6,691 bases of DNA from Chloroflexota bacterium (GCA_022576105.1 JACZRM010000095.1:1-6691), one strand, 5' to 3'. Counted from the first letter of the stretch, positions 1 through 6,326 are shown. Program-made: numbers and translations. The notes: generated by a model not told the origin, from the letters alone.

Positions 1-1213
1 TGATGGTGTAGGAAGGGGAGTCGTAGGTTTCCACCAGAGCATCCTGGTCGACGCTGATGACCTGCCCACCAGCGAACAGGTTCTTGGAGGCGTAATTTGG
101 TGTTACTGCATAGTTGACTTCGAACCGTTGTAGATAGGAATGAGGCGCCGAGTATGATGGCGTCCAATTGGTGTCCTTCAAGACGGTACCTGAAGAAACC
201 CAACCCTTGGGCGTATAGGTGCCATAGGTGCGGGCCTTCCAATACATGGGCACCGGCGAATTTACCTGCAGCACCGGGTTATTGGTGGGGTTGATGGTGC
301 CCTGGAAGGCCAGGGAGTCACCCCAAATCCGGTAAGGCATAGCGCGCCTGGCGGGCAGGCCGGCGAACAAACGGTTAAAATCTTCCTCCCACCGCAGCAA
401 GGGAGAGCGTCCCACTTCGTAAATACCGTTGGCGGGATCCCATGAGCGTCCCACCGGCAGCAGGTAGGCCAGAATCATTACCGCTAGGCCAATTAAAATC
501 GTATCAGAAAGGGCCAGCCAGCCCAGGTGGCCGTCATATTGAAAATTGCGCCGACGCCATTCTTGCCGGCGGCGCACCGCTTGCACCCGGCCCACCAGCA
601 ATAGTGCGCTGAACAAATAGATCGCCAGGTCCACGCTGGCCGTATCCGGCAGATAGGTAAGATTGGAGAGTATTCCCGCCCCTCCCAGGATGAACACGCC
701 CCAAAAGTTACGGTAGCGGAAGAACACCCAACCCGCCAGGTAACCGGAAAGCCAGGTTGCGGACATCAGCCCGAAGGCGAAGGGCACCTGGTCGATGTTG
801 ATGGTTCCAGCCTTGGCTGCCGACCACCACAAATCCAGGCGTTCCCATAACTCGGCGGCGCTGGCCAGCTGCATAGCCTCAGCCTGGAACGAAGTAATCT
901 GCCATACCACTATCAGCAGTCCCAGGGCCGCCCCAACCGGCATCAGCAGTACGGCCCAAATGCGTATGCGAGAGAGCAGCAAACTGGTCAGCAGTCCCAG
1001 CAATATCAAGTAAGCCAGGTTGGGCGTGGCTACCCAATCGGCCCGCTGCACCGACCATACTATGGTCATCAAGTTGAGGGCCAGCAATCCTACCGCGAAC
1101 CAGCCGTCGCCGGGCCGGAAGGCTTGAATCAGCGCCAGCGATTTTCCCAATAGAAAATCAATACTGAACCCTTCTCGGGTTGGTATGGCTCTGGCCACAC
1201 TACCCGGGGTCAT
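1..1213 (-). CDS. TgpA-like DUF3488/transglutaminase-family membrane protein, N-terminal part (cut by window edge)
   Basis: This reading frame runs leftward without a stop from ATG 1213 to base 1 (404 codons plus 1 nt), so the C-terminal part lies outside the window. The start has GGAG seven bases upstream and overlaps the end of the DUF58 gene by 14 bp, indicating translational coupling. About seven hydrophobic segments are visible, near residues 38-54, 63-81, 85-104, 144-165, 171-183, 195-209 and 233-252. A large extracytoplasmic region follows, with a stretch around residues 300-350 (PVLQVNSPVPMYWKARTYGTY, then PKGW) typical of the domain preceding the transglutaminase core in TgpA-type proteins. 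The catalytic Cys-His-Asp region would lie beyond base 1 and cannot be checked. In this family the soluble part is a periplasmic or extracellular transglutaminase/protease-like domain. Operon position after MoxR and DUF58 supports the call. The family is fairly sure; the substrate is unknown. Confidence 0.85.
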   Translation of the reverse strand, partial: MTPGSVARAIPTREGFSIDFLLGKSLALIQAFRPGDGWFAVGLLALNLMTIVWSVQRADWVATPNLAYLILLGLLTSLLLSRIRIWAVLLMPVGAALGLLIVVWQITSFQAEAMQLASAAELWERLDLWWSAAKAGTINIDQVPFAFGLMSATWLSGYLAGWVFFRYRNFWGVFILGGAGILSNLTYLPDTASVDLAIYLFSALLLVGRVQAVRRRQEWRRRNFQYDGHLGWLALSDTILIGLAVMILAYLLPVGRSWDPANGIYEVGRSPLLRWEEDFNRLFAGLPARRAMPYRIWGDSLAFQGTINPTNNPVLQVNSPVPMYWKARTYGTYTPKGWVSSGTVLKDTNWTPSYSAPHSYLQRFEVNYAVTPNYASKNLFAGGQVISVDQDALVETYDSPSYTI

Positions 1214-2447
1214 TGGCGGTCTCCGGGTTAGAAGGTGCACCGACGGAAATCAGGAAGGCGGGGGCGGCGGCATTCACCGATGAACGTAATGCCTCATCGA
1301 GGGCTTGGCCCCGCTTCACCACGTAGGTTGCGATTTCATTGTTCGCCAGAAATTCGACCGGTGACTCAACCGCCGCTGATGCGCCGAATTCAACCGGGTC
1401 GATGTAAATTGCCGCCACGCTAACACCCTGGCGGCGGACATTGCTCAGGGCGGCAATCCACTCAGTACGTCGCGATGGCGTGATCACAGTCAGGGTATTG
1501 AACCGGGTCAGGTGAGGACGCAGGTCGTAAATAAATCGTTCCAGAGTTACATTGCCCAGGGCACGGACCGTGGCTAGAGCTTCCATCAGCCGGCCGGCCT
1601 GGGCTGGGCTGCTGTCCGGACGCTGAATGTACATCTGCTGGCCGTTAGCCGCCAACCCTACCGACATCGACAGCTCGGTAAGGCGGCCAATCAGTGAAGC
1701 GGCGGTGGTCACGGCCAACTCTTCGGTGTTTTCCGCGTCGTCCAGGCTAACATGACTGCTGCGGTACATATCCAGAAGCACCCAGGATTCAGCGGAAATA
1801 CCCATATCGAACTCTTTGACCATCAGAGTGTTCATTCGGGCGGTGTAAGGCCAGTGAATTCGGCGGTAGCTGTCTCCGTAGCTATACTCCCGCACCGTCG
1901 ACGTGTCGGGGGTTATGTTGTCGGTTCGTCGGTTGACCCGACTGTCGGCGGGCAGATTGGCTAGTCGGGGATCAAGATTGGGCAGGGGTTCGGCGGCCGG
2001 CAGCACAATGTACTCTTTAGGCTCCAGGAAGCGCCGTTTCAGCCGAAACATGCCAAAGGGGTCCTGGCTGGTTACCTCAACCTGGCCTACCGTGAAGGCT
2101 CCCCGACGGGAAAGGTAGGTCTCAATACGCCAGGAACGGCTCTGTTCTTTAACCAGGCCGATGCCGCGTCCGGAAGAATAACCCGGAATATCCGAGACCT
2201 CGGTTACCTCCAGCCACGACTTGGGCAGACGGTTGAGATTGTTGACCCGCATCTGGCCTTCCAGATAGCCGCCAACTTGACCGCGCTGCGACAGGCGGGT
2301 CAACTGTATCTGAATCCCTCTCAGGTTCAGCCAGGCCCAGGCAAATCCCACCGCAGCGAGTAGAATCAGCACATATAACAGCTTGAAGAAGAAGGCGAAT
2401 CCGGTGGCAAAAGCGTAAAAGGTTATCAGCCCAAAAAGGACTAGCAA
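1200..2447 (-). CDS. DUF58 domain-containing membrane protein
   Basis: The protein has 415 residues from the conventional TTG start at 2447. I think an ATT start at 2489 (429 residues) is more likely; see the separate entry. Two hydrophobic segments (residues about 2-20 and 22-40) anchor it in the membrane. They are followed by a beta-rich domain and the DUF58 signature at residues 186-204 (REYSYGDSYRRIHWPYTAR). A vWA-like segment with SWVLLDMYRS at about 221-230 follows; its metal-site motif is degenerate (D226 then S230 only). DUF58 proteins regularly pair with MoxR ATPases, as here, and are thought to be the vWA-type partner on which the ATPase acts. The stop TAG (1200-1202) overlaps the start of the TgpA-like gene. 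No frameshift or truncation is seen. The exact client protein is unknown. Confidence 0.9.
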   Translation of the reverse strand: MLVLFGLITFYAFATGFAFFFKLLYVLILLAAVGFAWAWLNLRGIQIQLTRLSQRGQVGGYLEGQMRVNNLNRLPKSWLEVTEVSDIPGYSSGRGIGLVKEQSRSWRIETYLSRRGAFTVGQVEVTSQDPFGMFRLKRRFLEPKEYIVLPAAEPLPNLDPRLANLPADSRVNRRTDNITPDTSTVREYSYGDSYRRIHWPYTARMNTLMVKEFDMGISAESWVLLDMYRSSHVSLDDAENTEELAVTTAASLIGRLTELSMSVGLAANGQQMYIQRPDSSPAQAGRLMEALATVRALGNVTLERFIYDLRPHLTRFNTLTVITPSRRTEWIAALSNVRRQGVSVAAIYIDPVEFGASAAVESPVEFLANNEIATYVVKRGQALDEALRSSVNAAAPAFLISVGAPSNPETANDPG

Positions 2448-2486
2448 CCCAATTTTTCGCCTGGTCAGTTTTAGGTTCAGGCCTCT

Positions 2487-2502
2487 AATGCGCTCAACTC
2501 CT
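2487..2502 (-). promoter_or_regulatory. Strong ribosome binding site preceding a probable ATT start of the DUF58 gene
   Basis: Reading leftward, AGGAG (2502-2498) is followed by an 8-nt spacer and ATT (2489-2487), in frame with the DUF58 gene. Starting here adds 14 residues (M/I-RGLNLKLTRRKIG) before the first membrane helix. The added LKLTRRK basic stretch is what I recall at the N-terminus of many DUF58 proteins and gives a positive cytoplasmic flank. The TTG at 2447 has only a weak AGG about 12 nt upstream, and no ATG, GTG or TTG lies in frame between the MoxR stop and 2447. ATT starts are rare, so this remains an inference. Confidence 0.5.
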
Positions 2503-2570
2503 GCAGCATGCCGGGATGATATGTTGTGGCTTGGGTTCCAGTTGTAGCGAGGTAGATGTTCTCCGTATTG

Positions 2571-3536
2571 TTACGCCGTCGGCTGCCGGGCCGCACCGGG
2601 CACCGGGACGGTTCTCAAGAGTTCATTTACCACGTCGGTGTTTTGCACCCCGCGCATTCTGGCCGAAGGGGAAAGCACCAGTCGGTGGGCAATTATGGCC
2701 GGGGCCAACATTTTCACGTCGTCGGGAATAACATAATCACGGTCTTGCACCAGCGCCATGGCCCTTATGGCCCGGAACAGACCCAGGGAGGCCCGGGGCG
2801 ACGCCCCCAGCGAAACCTCGCTGTGACGGCGGGTTGCTTCAGTCAGAGATACGATGTACTGACGCACTAATTGGTCTACGTAGATGGCCTTTGCGCCTTG
2901 CTGAAGGAGCCTTATATCGTCGGGGGTGGCAACCGCACCAAGGCTGTCAATGGGGTGTGTCTGCTCTTGGCGCTCGATGATGGACAATTCTTCCATGAAC
3001 TCCGGATAGCCCAGGCTGATCCGCATCAGAAACCGGTCGAGTTGGGCCTCGGGCAGCGGAAACGTCCCTTCGTATTCGATCGGATTCTGGGTGGCCATGA
3101 CCAGGAAGGGCGTTTCCAGATGATGGGTTATCCCGTCAACGGTAACCTGGTGCTCTTCCATAGCCTCCAGCAGCGCAGATTGAGTCTTGGGCGTAGCCCG
3201 GTTGATCTCGTCGGCCAGCACTACTTGGGCCATGATCGGGCCTTCCCTAAACTCAAACTCGCCTCTTTGCTGGTTGTAGACCGAGATGCCGGTGACGTCG
3301 CTGGGCAAGAGGTCCGGAGTGAACTGGATTCGTTTGAAGGAGCAGCCGATTGATATCGACAGGCTCTTGGCCAGCATGGTCTTGCCGACGCCCGGCACGT
3401 CCTCCACCAGCAGGTGTCCGTCCGCGATTAGTGTGGCTACCGCTTGCTCAACGACCGAGGTCTTCCCTACAATCACTTTATTGATATTTTCAATAATGCG
3501 ACGGGCTATCGCCGTGGGGGATGCAGTATCCTGCAA
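2571..3536 (-). CDS. MoxR-family AAA+ ATPase
   Basis: This is a cytoplasmic ATPase of the MoxR branch, which acts as a chaperone-like remodelling factor with vWA/DUF58 partners. With numbering from the TTG at 3536 (321 residues), Walker A is EDVPGVGKT at 45-53 (K52, T53) and Walker B is VVLADEINR at 105-113 (D109, E110). Sensor 1 is TQNP with N151, the arginine finger is in LPEAQLDRF (R168), and sensor 2 is GASPR (R248). All key residues are intact and the length is usual. I chose TTG 3536 because GGAGG lies six bases upstream. The frame stays open to another TTG at 3581 (336 residues) that has no clear ribosome binding site. It is the first gene of the minus-strand operon, followed by DUF58 and the TgpA-like gene. 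Other MoxR subfamilies cannot be excluded. Confidence 0.93.
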   Translation of the reverse strand: MQDTASPTAIARRIIENINKVIVGKTSVVEQAVATLIADGHLLVEDVPGVGKTMLAKSLSISIGCSFKRIQFTPDLLPSDVTGISVYNQQRGEFEFREGPIMAQVVLADEINRATPKTQSALLEAMEEHQVTVDGITHHLETPFLVMATQNPIEYEGTFPLPEAQLDRFLMRISLGYPEFMEELSIIERQEQTHPIDSLGAVATPDDIRLLQQGAKAIYVDQLVRQYIVSLTEATRRHSEVSLGASPRASLGLFRAIRAMALVQDRDYVIPDDVKMLAPAIIAHRLVLSPSARMRGVQNTDVVNELLRTVPVPGAARQPTA

Positions 3537-3542
3537 AAGAGT

Positions 3543-3547
3543 CCTCC
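3543..3547 (-). promoter_or_regulatory. Shine-Dalgarno site deciding the MoxR start
   Basis: GGAGG on the minus strand lies six bases before TTG 3536. It falls inside the longer reading frame that begins at TTG 3581, so it argues for the shorter MoxR product. Confidence 0.55.
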
Positions 3548-3596
3548 AATCCAGCCAGTCATAGAAGGGCTGAACCGACAAAAGTGTGGCACCGAG

Positions 3597-3605
3597 TGTA
3601 TCACA
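3597..3605 (-). promoter_or_regulatory. Possible extended -10 promoter of the MoxR operon
   Basis: The minus strand reads TGTGATACA, an extended -10-like element (TG, one base, then a hexamer matching TATAAT at 3 of 6). No convincing -35 lies 16-18 bp upstream. Transcription would begin near 3590, giving a leader of about 54 nt to TTG 3536 but too short a leader for TTG 3581. The call is weak. Confidence 0.25.
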
Positions 3606-3642
3606 GGTTTAAAATTGCGGCATCCTTTGGTTGGCGCCCAGG

Positions 3643-3655
3643 GGATGTTACATCC
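3643..3655. promoter_or_regulatory. Perfect 13-bp dyad in the divergent intergenic region (operator candidate)
   Basis: GGATGT-T-ACATCC is a perfect inverted repeat with 6-bp arms and a single central base. It sits between the MoxR operon and the redox-lipoprotein genes, a suitable place for a regulator serving both. It matches no operator consensus I recognise. Confidence 0.35.
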
Positions 3656-3673
3656 ATTTCCAGTCATGGAATC

Positions 3674-3707
3674 GTATTGTATTGATGAGGAAGCAATGGT
3701 ATTGATG
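3674..3707 (+). repeat. Direct repeats of GTATTGATG upstream of the thioredoxin gene
   Basis: GTATTGATG occurs at 3679-3687 and again at 3699-3707, 20 bp apart start to start, which is about two helical turns. An extra GTATT at 3674-3678 abuts the first copy. The spacing would put both on the same face of the DNA, as for a dimeric activator, but chance is possible in this AT-richer stretch. Confidence 0.3.
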
Positions 3708-3720
3708 CATAGTTCCGGTT

Positions 3721-3726
3721 CATAAT
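3721..3726 (+). promoter_or_regulatory. Possible -10 element of the thioredoxin-lipoprotein operon
   Basis: CATAAT matches TATAAT at five of six positions and would start a transcript near 3733, about 33 nt before the GTG start. The -35 region is poor (GGTATT at 3698-3703), so activation through the direct repeats just upstream is conceivable. Confidence 0.3.
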
Positions 3727-3765
3727 TTAGGAACCACTCCAAGAGTTCTTACAGGAGCTTGAAAC

Positions 3766-5091
3766 GTGATTTCGCGTCGTAATGCAATGTTATGGCCTAT
3801 TGCCCTGATTGTGATTTTAACCCTGGCTTGTGGCGTCTCCAGCAGCAACCCGGCGCCCGACGCAGCCAATGGGTCGGACACTGGAAATGCCGAACAAAAG
3901 GTCCAGGCTGAGTCAGCCGATGGACCGAGCGCCGGGGCGGTTGACCCGGAGGCTCGATCAGACGCTGCCCAGTCTGAGGCCACCGCTACACTGGAGCTCC
4001 CCCAAGCACAATCCACCGGCCGGTCTGGAGGCAGCGTTGGCGACCAGGCCCCGGACTTTGTCGGCATAACCAACTGGATCAATTCTGAACCGCTGAGCAT
4101 TGAGGACCTGCGGGGCAAGGTTGTACTGGTTGACGTGTGGACCTACACCTGCGTCAACTGCATTAGGACCTTCCCCTTCTTGAGGGACTGGCACGCCAAA
4201 TACGCCGATGATGGTCTGGTGATCGTCGGGGTTCACGCGCCGGAGTTTGAGTTTGAAAAGGAAACCGAAAATGTCGTTGAGGCGGCCAAGCGGAACGGAA
4301 TAATTTGGCCGATTGCCCAGGACAATGATATGGAAACCTGGAGAGCCTATAATAACCGCTTCTGGCCGGCCAAGTATCTGTTGGACCAGAACGGAGTTGT
4401 CAGGTATACCCATTTTGGTGAGGGCGCCTACGCGGAGACGGAGCAATTTATCCGACAGCTCCTGGTTGAAATCGGGGCTGATCTGTCCGACGATTTGCTG
4501 GAACTGCCGGTAGACCAAGTCCAGGACGCCACCTTTAGCAGTATGCTGAATTCGGACCCGCGCAGCGTGGAATTAACCCGTGAGCTGTACGCCGGCTACG
4601 AGAGGAATTTCTCCGCAATAAGGCGTGGATCTGAGCCCTATGTAGTTCAGTCGGAATTTTACCAGAAGCGGGATGCCCTGGGCAGCTTTGAGGCTCCAGA
4701 TGAGTTGGTCCCGCACAAGCTGTACTTCAACGGTGAATGGTTCGTTGGCCCGGAAGGGGCCAAGCACGGACGAATGTCGGACAACTATGAGGATTACGTG
4801 GCCATCAATTACTCGGCCAAAAGCGTCAACGTCGTGATTGCCTCCGACTCTGGGAAGCCATATCGGGTACGGGTGACCATGGACGGAGAGTATCTCACCG
4901 AGGAAAACCGGGGTGCCGACGTCATGATCGGGGAAGATGGCGAGAGCTACCTTCTGGTGACTGAGGCCAAGCTGTACTCAGTAGTCAATAATCCGATGTA
5001 CGTCAAGCGCAGCACGCTGCGCCTGAGCCCCAACTCCGACGATTTCGAACTGTTTGCTTATACCTTCGGCGTATACCAAACCGGGATGTGA
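3766..5091 (+). CDS. Lipoprotein with DipZ-like thioredoxin domain and DipZ-type C-terminal domain
   Basis: This 441-residue protein starts at GTG 3766, with AGGAG eight bases upstream (3753-3757). The N-terminus has basic residues R4-R5, a hydrophobic core at 8-20 and a lipobox ending at Cys22 (TLAC-G), so it is probably a lipoprotein outside the cytoplasmic membrane. Residues 23-90 are a low-complexity linker rich in Ala, Ser, Asp and Glu. A TlpA/DipZ-like thioredoxin domain spans about 90-240, with active site WTYTCVNC (C129, C132) and likely cis-Pro201 in FWPAK. The DipZ-type C-terminal beta domain covers about 265-436 (ELYAGYE at 273-279; final AYTFG at 431-435). DipZ normally also has a CcdA-like membrane part; here it is missing and the lipid anchor replaces it. 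It likely reduces or isomerises extracytoplasmic disulfides. The electron donor is not in the window. The next gene starts at its stop codon. Confidence 0.9.
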   Translation: MISRRNAMLWPIALIVILTLACGVSSSNPAPDAANGSDTGNAEQKVQAESADGPSAGAVDPEARSDAAQSEATATLELPQAQSTGRSGGSVGDQAPDFVGITNWINSEPLSIEDLRGKVVLVDVWTYTCVNCIRTFPFLRDWHAKYADDGLVIVGVHAPEFEFEKETENVVEAAKRNGIIWPIAQDNDMETWRAYNNRFWPAKYLLDQNGVVRYTHFGEGAYAETEQFIRQLLVEIGADLSDDLLELPVDQVQDATFSSMLNSDPRSVELTRELYAGYERNFSAIRRGSEPYVVQSEFYQKRDALGSFEAPDELVPHKLYFNGEWFVGPEGAKHGRMSDNYEDYVAINYSAKSVNVVIASDSGKPYRVRVTMDGEYLTEENRGADVMIGEDGESYLLVTEAKLYSVVNNPMYVKRSTLRLSPNSDDFELFAYTFGVYQTGM

Positions 5092-5093
5092 TA

Positions 5094-6083
5094 ATGGGCG
5101 CTTTAATCTTCAAAGTTTCTTGGCCCAAAGTTTCTTGGCCCAAAGTTTCTTGGCCCAAGGTATTATGCTCCAGGGCTTCAAGGGCCGCGGTAATATCGCT
5201 GGTGGCTATCGGGGTGGCCTGTGGAGGCGCCGCTGTCGCCCCCGCGTCACCGCCGAACCTCTCCTCAGTGGTCGGCGTCCCTGAGGGCGGCATCACCCCA
5301 ATCCTAGCCACCACCGTTCTGCGCACCGGCACTCAGCGGGTGTCCTTCCTTCTGGTCAGCCCCGACGCCCTGATCAAAGCGCCGGTGGCGACGGTAACAA
5401 CCTCGTATCTGGACGGGGTTGAAGGTCTGGGTGAAACGAAGCAGGCGGTGTTCCATTTGTGGCCCTACGCCATACGCGGGGGGTACAGCACCGAGTTGAC
5501 ATTTGACCGGCCGGGACGTTGGCGGTTGGACATTTCTGTTGACGATGCCGATTTTTCCGGCGAAACCCAGTTGGTGGTGGAGATTGCCGAAAAGTCGATC
5601 GTGCCGGATATTGGCTCGGTGCCGCCCCTGAGCCGCACCAAGACCCTGGAGAGCGAAGGCGGACTCAAAACTCTGACCACCGACTTCACGCCGGACCCGG
5701 ACCTCTATTTGCTGACGGTGGAGCAGGCGATTCAAGATTCGAAGCCGGCGGTGATAGTGTTTGCCACGCCGGCGTTTTGCACCAGCCCAACCTGCGGCCC
5801 TCAGGTGGATACGGTGGCGGAGCTTAAAGAAATTCATCATGGGGAAGCCAACTTCGTGCACGTAGAGTACTATGACAACCCGGACGAGATTCAAGGCGAT
5901 TTGAGCCGGGCCAGGCTGGCCGATGTGGTTAAGGAATGGGGTTTTGACCAGATCCCCAACTGGTTCAATGAGTCTTGGGTCTATGTGCTGGATTCCGATG
6001 GACGTATCCACCAGAAATTTGAAGGGTTCGTCACCCTGGAGGAGCTGGAGGAGACACTCCAGCAGGTGCTGGTCAAAGGCTGA
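5094..6083 (+). CDS. Thioredoxin-fold lipoprotein with CX4C motif
   Basis: The protein has 329 residues from ATG 5094, two bases after the stop of the upstream gene; GGGA lies seven bases before this ATG. GTG 5088 is an in-frame alternative that overlaps that stop and adds two residues. The n-region is long and contains KVSWP three times (residues 7-21). A hydrophobic stretch follows, ending in a lipobox at Cys43 (GVAC-GG), so it is probably lipid-anchored. Residues about 60-170 look like an Ig/YtkA-like beta domain (PGRWRLDISVDD at about 140-151). Residues about 205-329 form a thioredoxin-like domain with VIVFATPAFCTSPTCGP (C229, C234). This CX4C signature recurs, from memory, in a family of secreted redox proteins. 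Where relatives, as I recall, have Glu-Pro-Trp (cis-Pro), this one has Glu-Ser-Trp (S294). It is probably co-transcribed with the DipZ-like gene. Its activity is uncertain: thiol redox or metal binding. Confidence 0.85.
   Translation: MGALIFKVSWPKVSWPKVSWPKVLCSRASRAAVISLVAIGVACGGAAVAPASPPNLSSVVGVPEGGITPILATTVLRTGTQRVSFLLVSPDALIKAPVATVTTSYLDGVEGLGETKQAVFHLWPYAIRGGYSTELTFDRPGRWRLDISVDDADFSGETQLVVEIAEKSIVPDIGSVPPLSRTKTLESEGGLKTLTTDFTPDPDLYLLTVEQAIQDSKPAVIVFATPAFCTSPTCGPQVDTVAELKEIHHGEANFVHVEYYDNPDEIQGDLSRARLADVVKEWGFDQIPNWFNESWVYVLDSDGRIHQKFEGFVTLEELEETLQQVLVKG
5111..5158 (+). repeat. 15-bp perfect tandem repeat, 3.2 copies, inside the signal-peptide region
   Basis: The unit CAAAGTTTCTTGGCC is repeated three times without mismatch (5111-5125, 5126-5140, 5141-5155), followed by three more matching bases before a mismatch at 5159. 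The period is a multiple of three, so it encodes Lys-Val-Ser-Trp-Pro three times and a change in copy number keeps the frame. Perfect identity, including third positions, points to recent duplication by slippage. Confidence 0.95.
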
Positions 6084-6092
6084 AGCCTGCTG
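6060..6092 (+). terminator. Inverted repeat across the stop of the CX4C gene (weak terminator candidate)
   Basis: CAGCAGG (6060-6066) is complementary to CCTGCTG (6086-6092), giving a 7-bp stem with the stop codon in its loop. No T-run follows (the next bases are agagtaaagg), so a factor-independent terminator is doubtful. Confidence 0.2.
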
Positions 6093-6110
6093 AGAGTAAA
6101 GGAAAACCTG

Positions 6111-6137
6111 ACCGGTAGGGTCATGCCCGGGCCCGGT
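6111..6137 (-). terminator. Hairpin between convergent genes, probably terminating the 61-aa gene
   Basis: ACCGG (6111-6115) pairs with CCGGT (6133-6137), and an inner GGG/CCC pairing (6118-6120 with 6126-6128) lies within. Reading leftward from the small gene, the hairpin comes three bases after its stop and is followed by CAGGTTTTCCTTT, a moderate U-tract. In the plus direction no U-tract follows. Confidence 0.4.
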
Positions 6138-6140
6138 TGC

Positions 6141-6326
6141 TCAACCATTGATCGACGCAACGATCGAAAACAACATAAATGACGCCAGAATCACCAGCGC
6201 TGAGACTCCCAGCCCAAACAAGAGAAACATGTAGCCGAAACGGCTGCGACTCCGGCGGCGCTCAAACCGCTCGGTGTAATACTGGACATGGGGACTGCTG
6301 TAGGTCCGTTCCTTTTCGTCTCGCAT
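6141..6326 (-). CDS. Small single-pass membrane protein, unknown function
   Basis: This 61-residue protein starts at ATG 6326, with AGG eight bases upstream, and stops with TGA just before a hairpin. The N-terminal half is polar and strongly basic (RFERRRSRSR at about 20-29). One long hydrophobic segment follows (about 31-58: FGYMFLLFGLGVSALVILASF and onward), ending two residues after it. The positive-inside rule predicts a cytoplasmic N-terminus and almost no extracytoplasmic tail. I recognise no family. Its reality is supported by the coherent membrane-protein architecture, a TATAAT box about 70 bases upstream and the terminator-like hairpin. An overlapping 74-codon frame on the same strand (6191-6415) has no comparable structure. 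It converges on the thioredoxin gene pair, so a shared function is not implied. Confidence 0.6.
   Translation of the reverse strand: MRDEKERTYSSPHVQYYTERFERRRSRSRFGYMFLLFGLGVSALVILASFMLFSIVASING

Noticed and set aside
795..1013. Plus-strand frame of 72 codons
   Set aside because: It lies antisense inside the TgpA-like gene, has no family resemblance and shows no ribosome binding site of note. The same applies to the other antisense frames inside the MoxR, DUF58, DipZ-like and CX4C genes.
3506..3742. Minus-strand frame of 78 codons over the divergent intergenic region
   Set aside because: It overlaps the start of MoxR in another frame and covers the promoter region. Its composition is not protein-like and no start signal is visible.
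5111..5158. CRISPR-like array
   Set aside because: The copies are directly adjacent, with no spacers, and are only 15 bp long; they are coding tandem repeats.
5003..5332. Minus-strand frame with repeated TLGQE residues
   Set aside because: The repeat is only the antisense reading of the 15-bp tandem array; the plus-strand genes on both sides are clearly the coding ones.
6126..6137. CCGGGCCCGG palindrome as a hairpin of its own
   Set aside because: It has no loop, so it cannot fold as a hairpin alone; only the wider ACCGG/CCGGT pairing is plausible.
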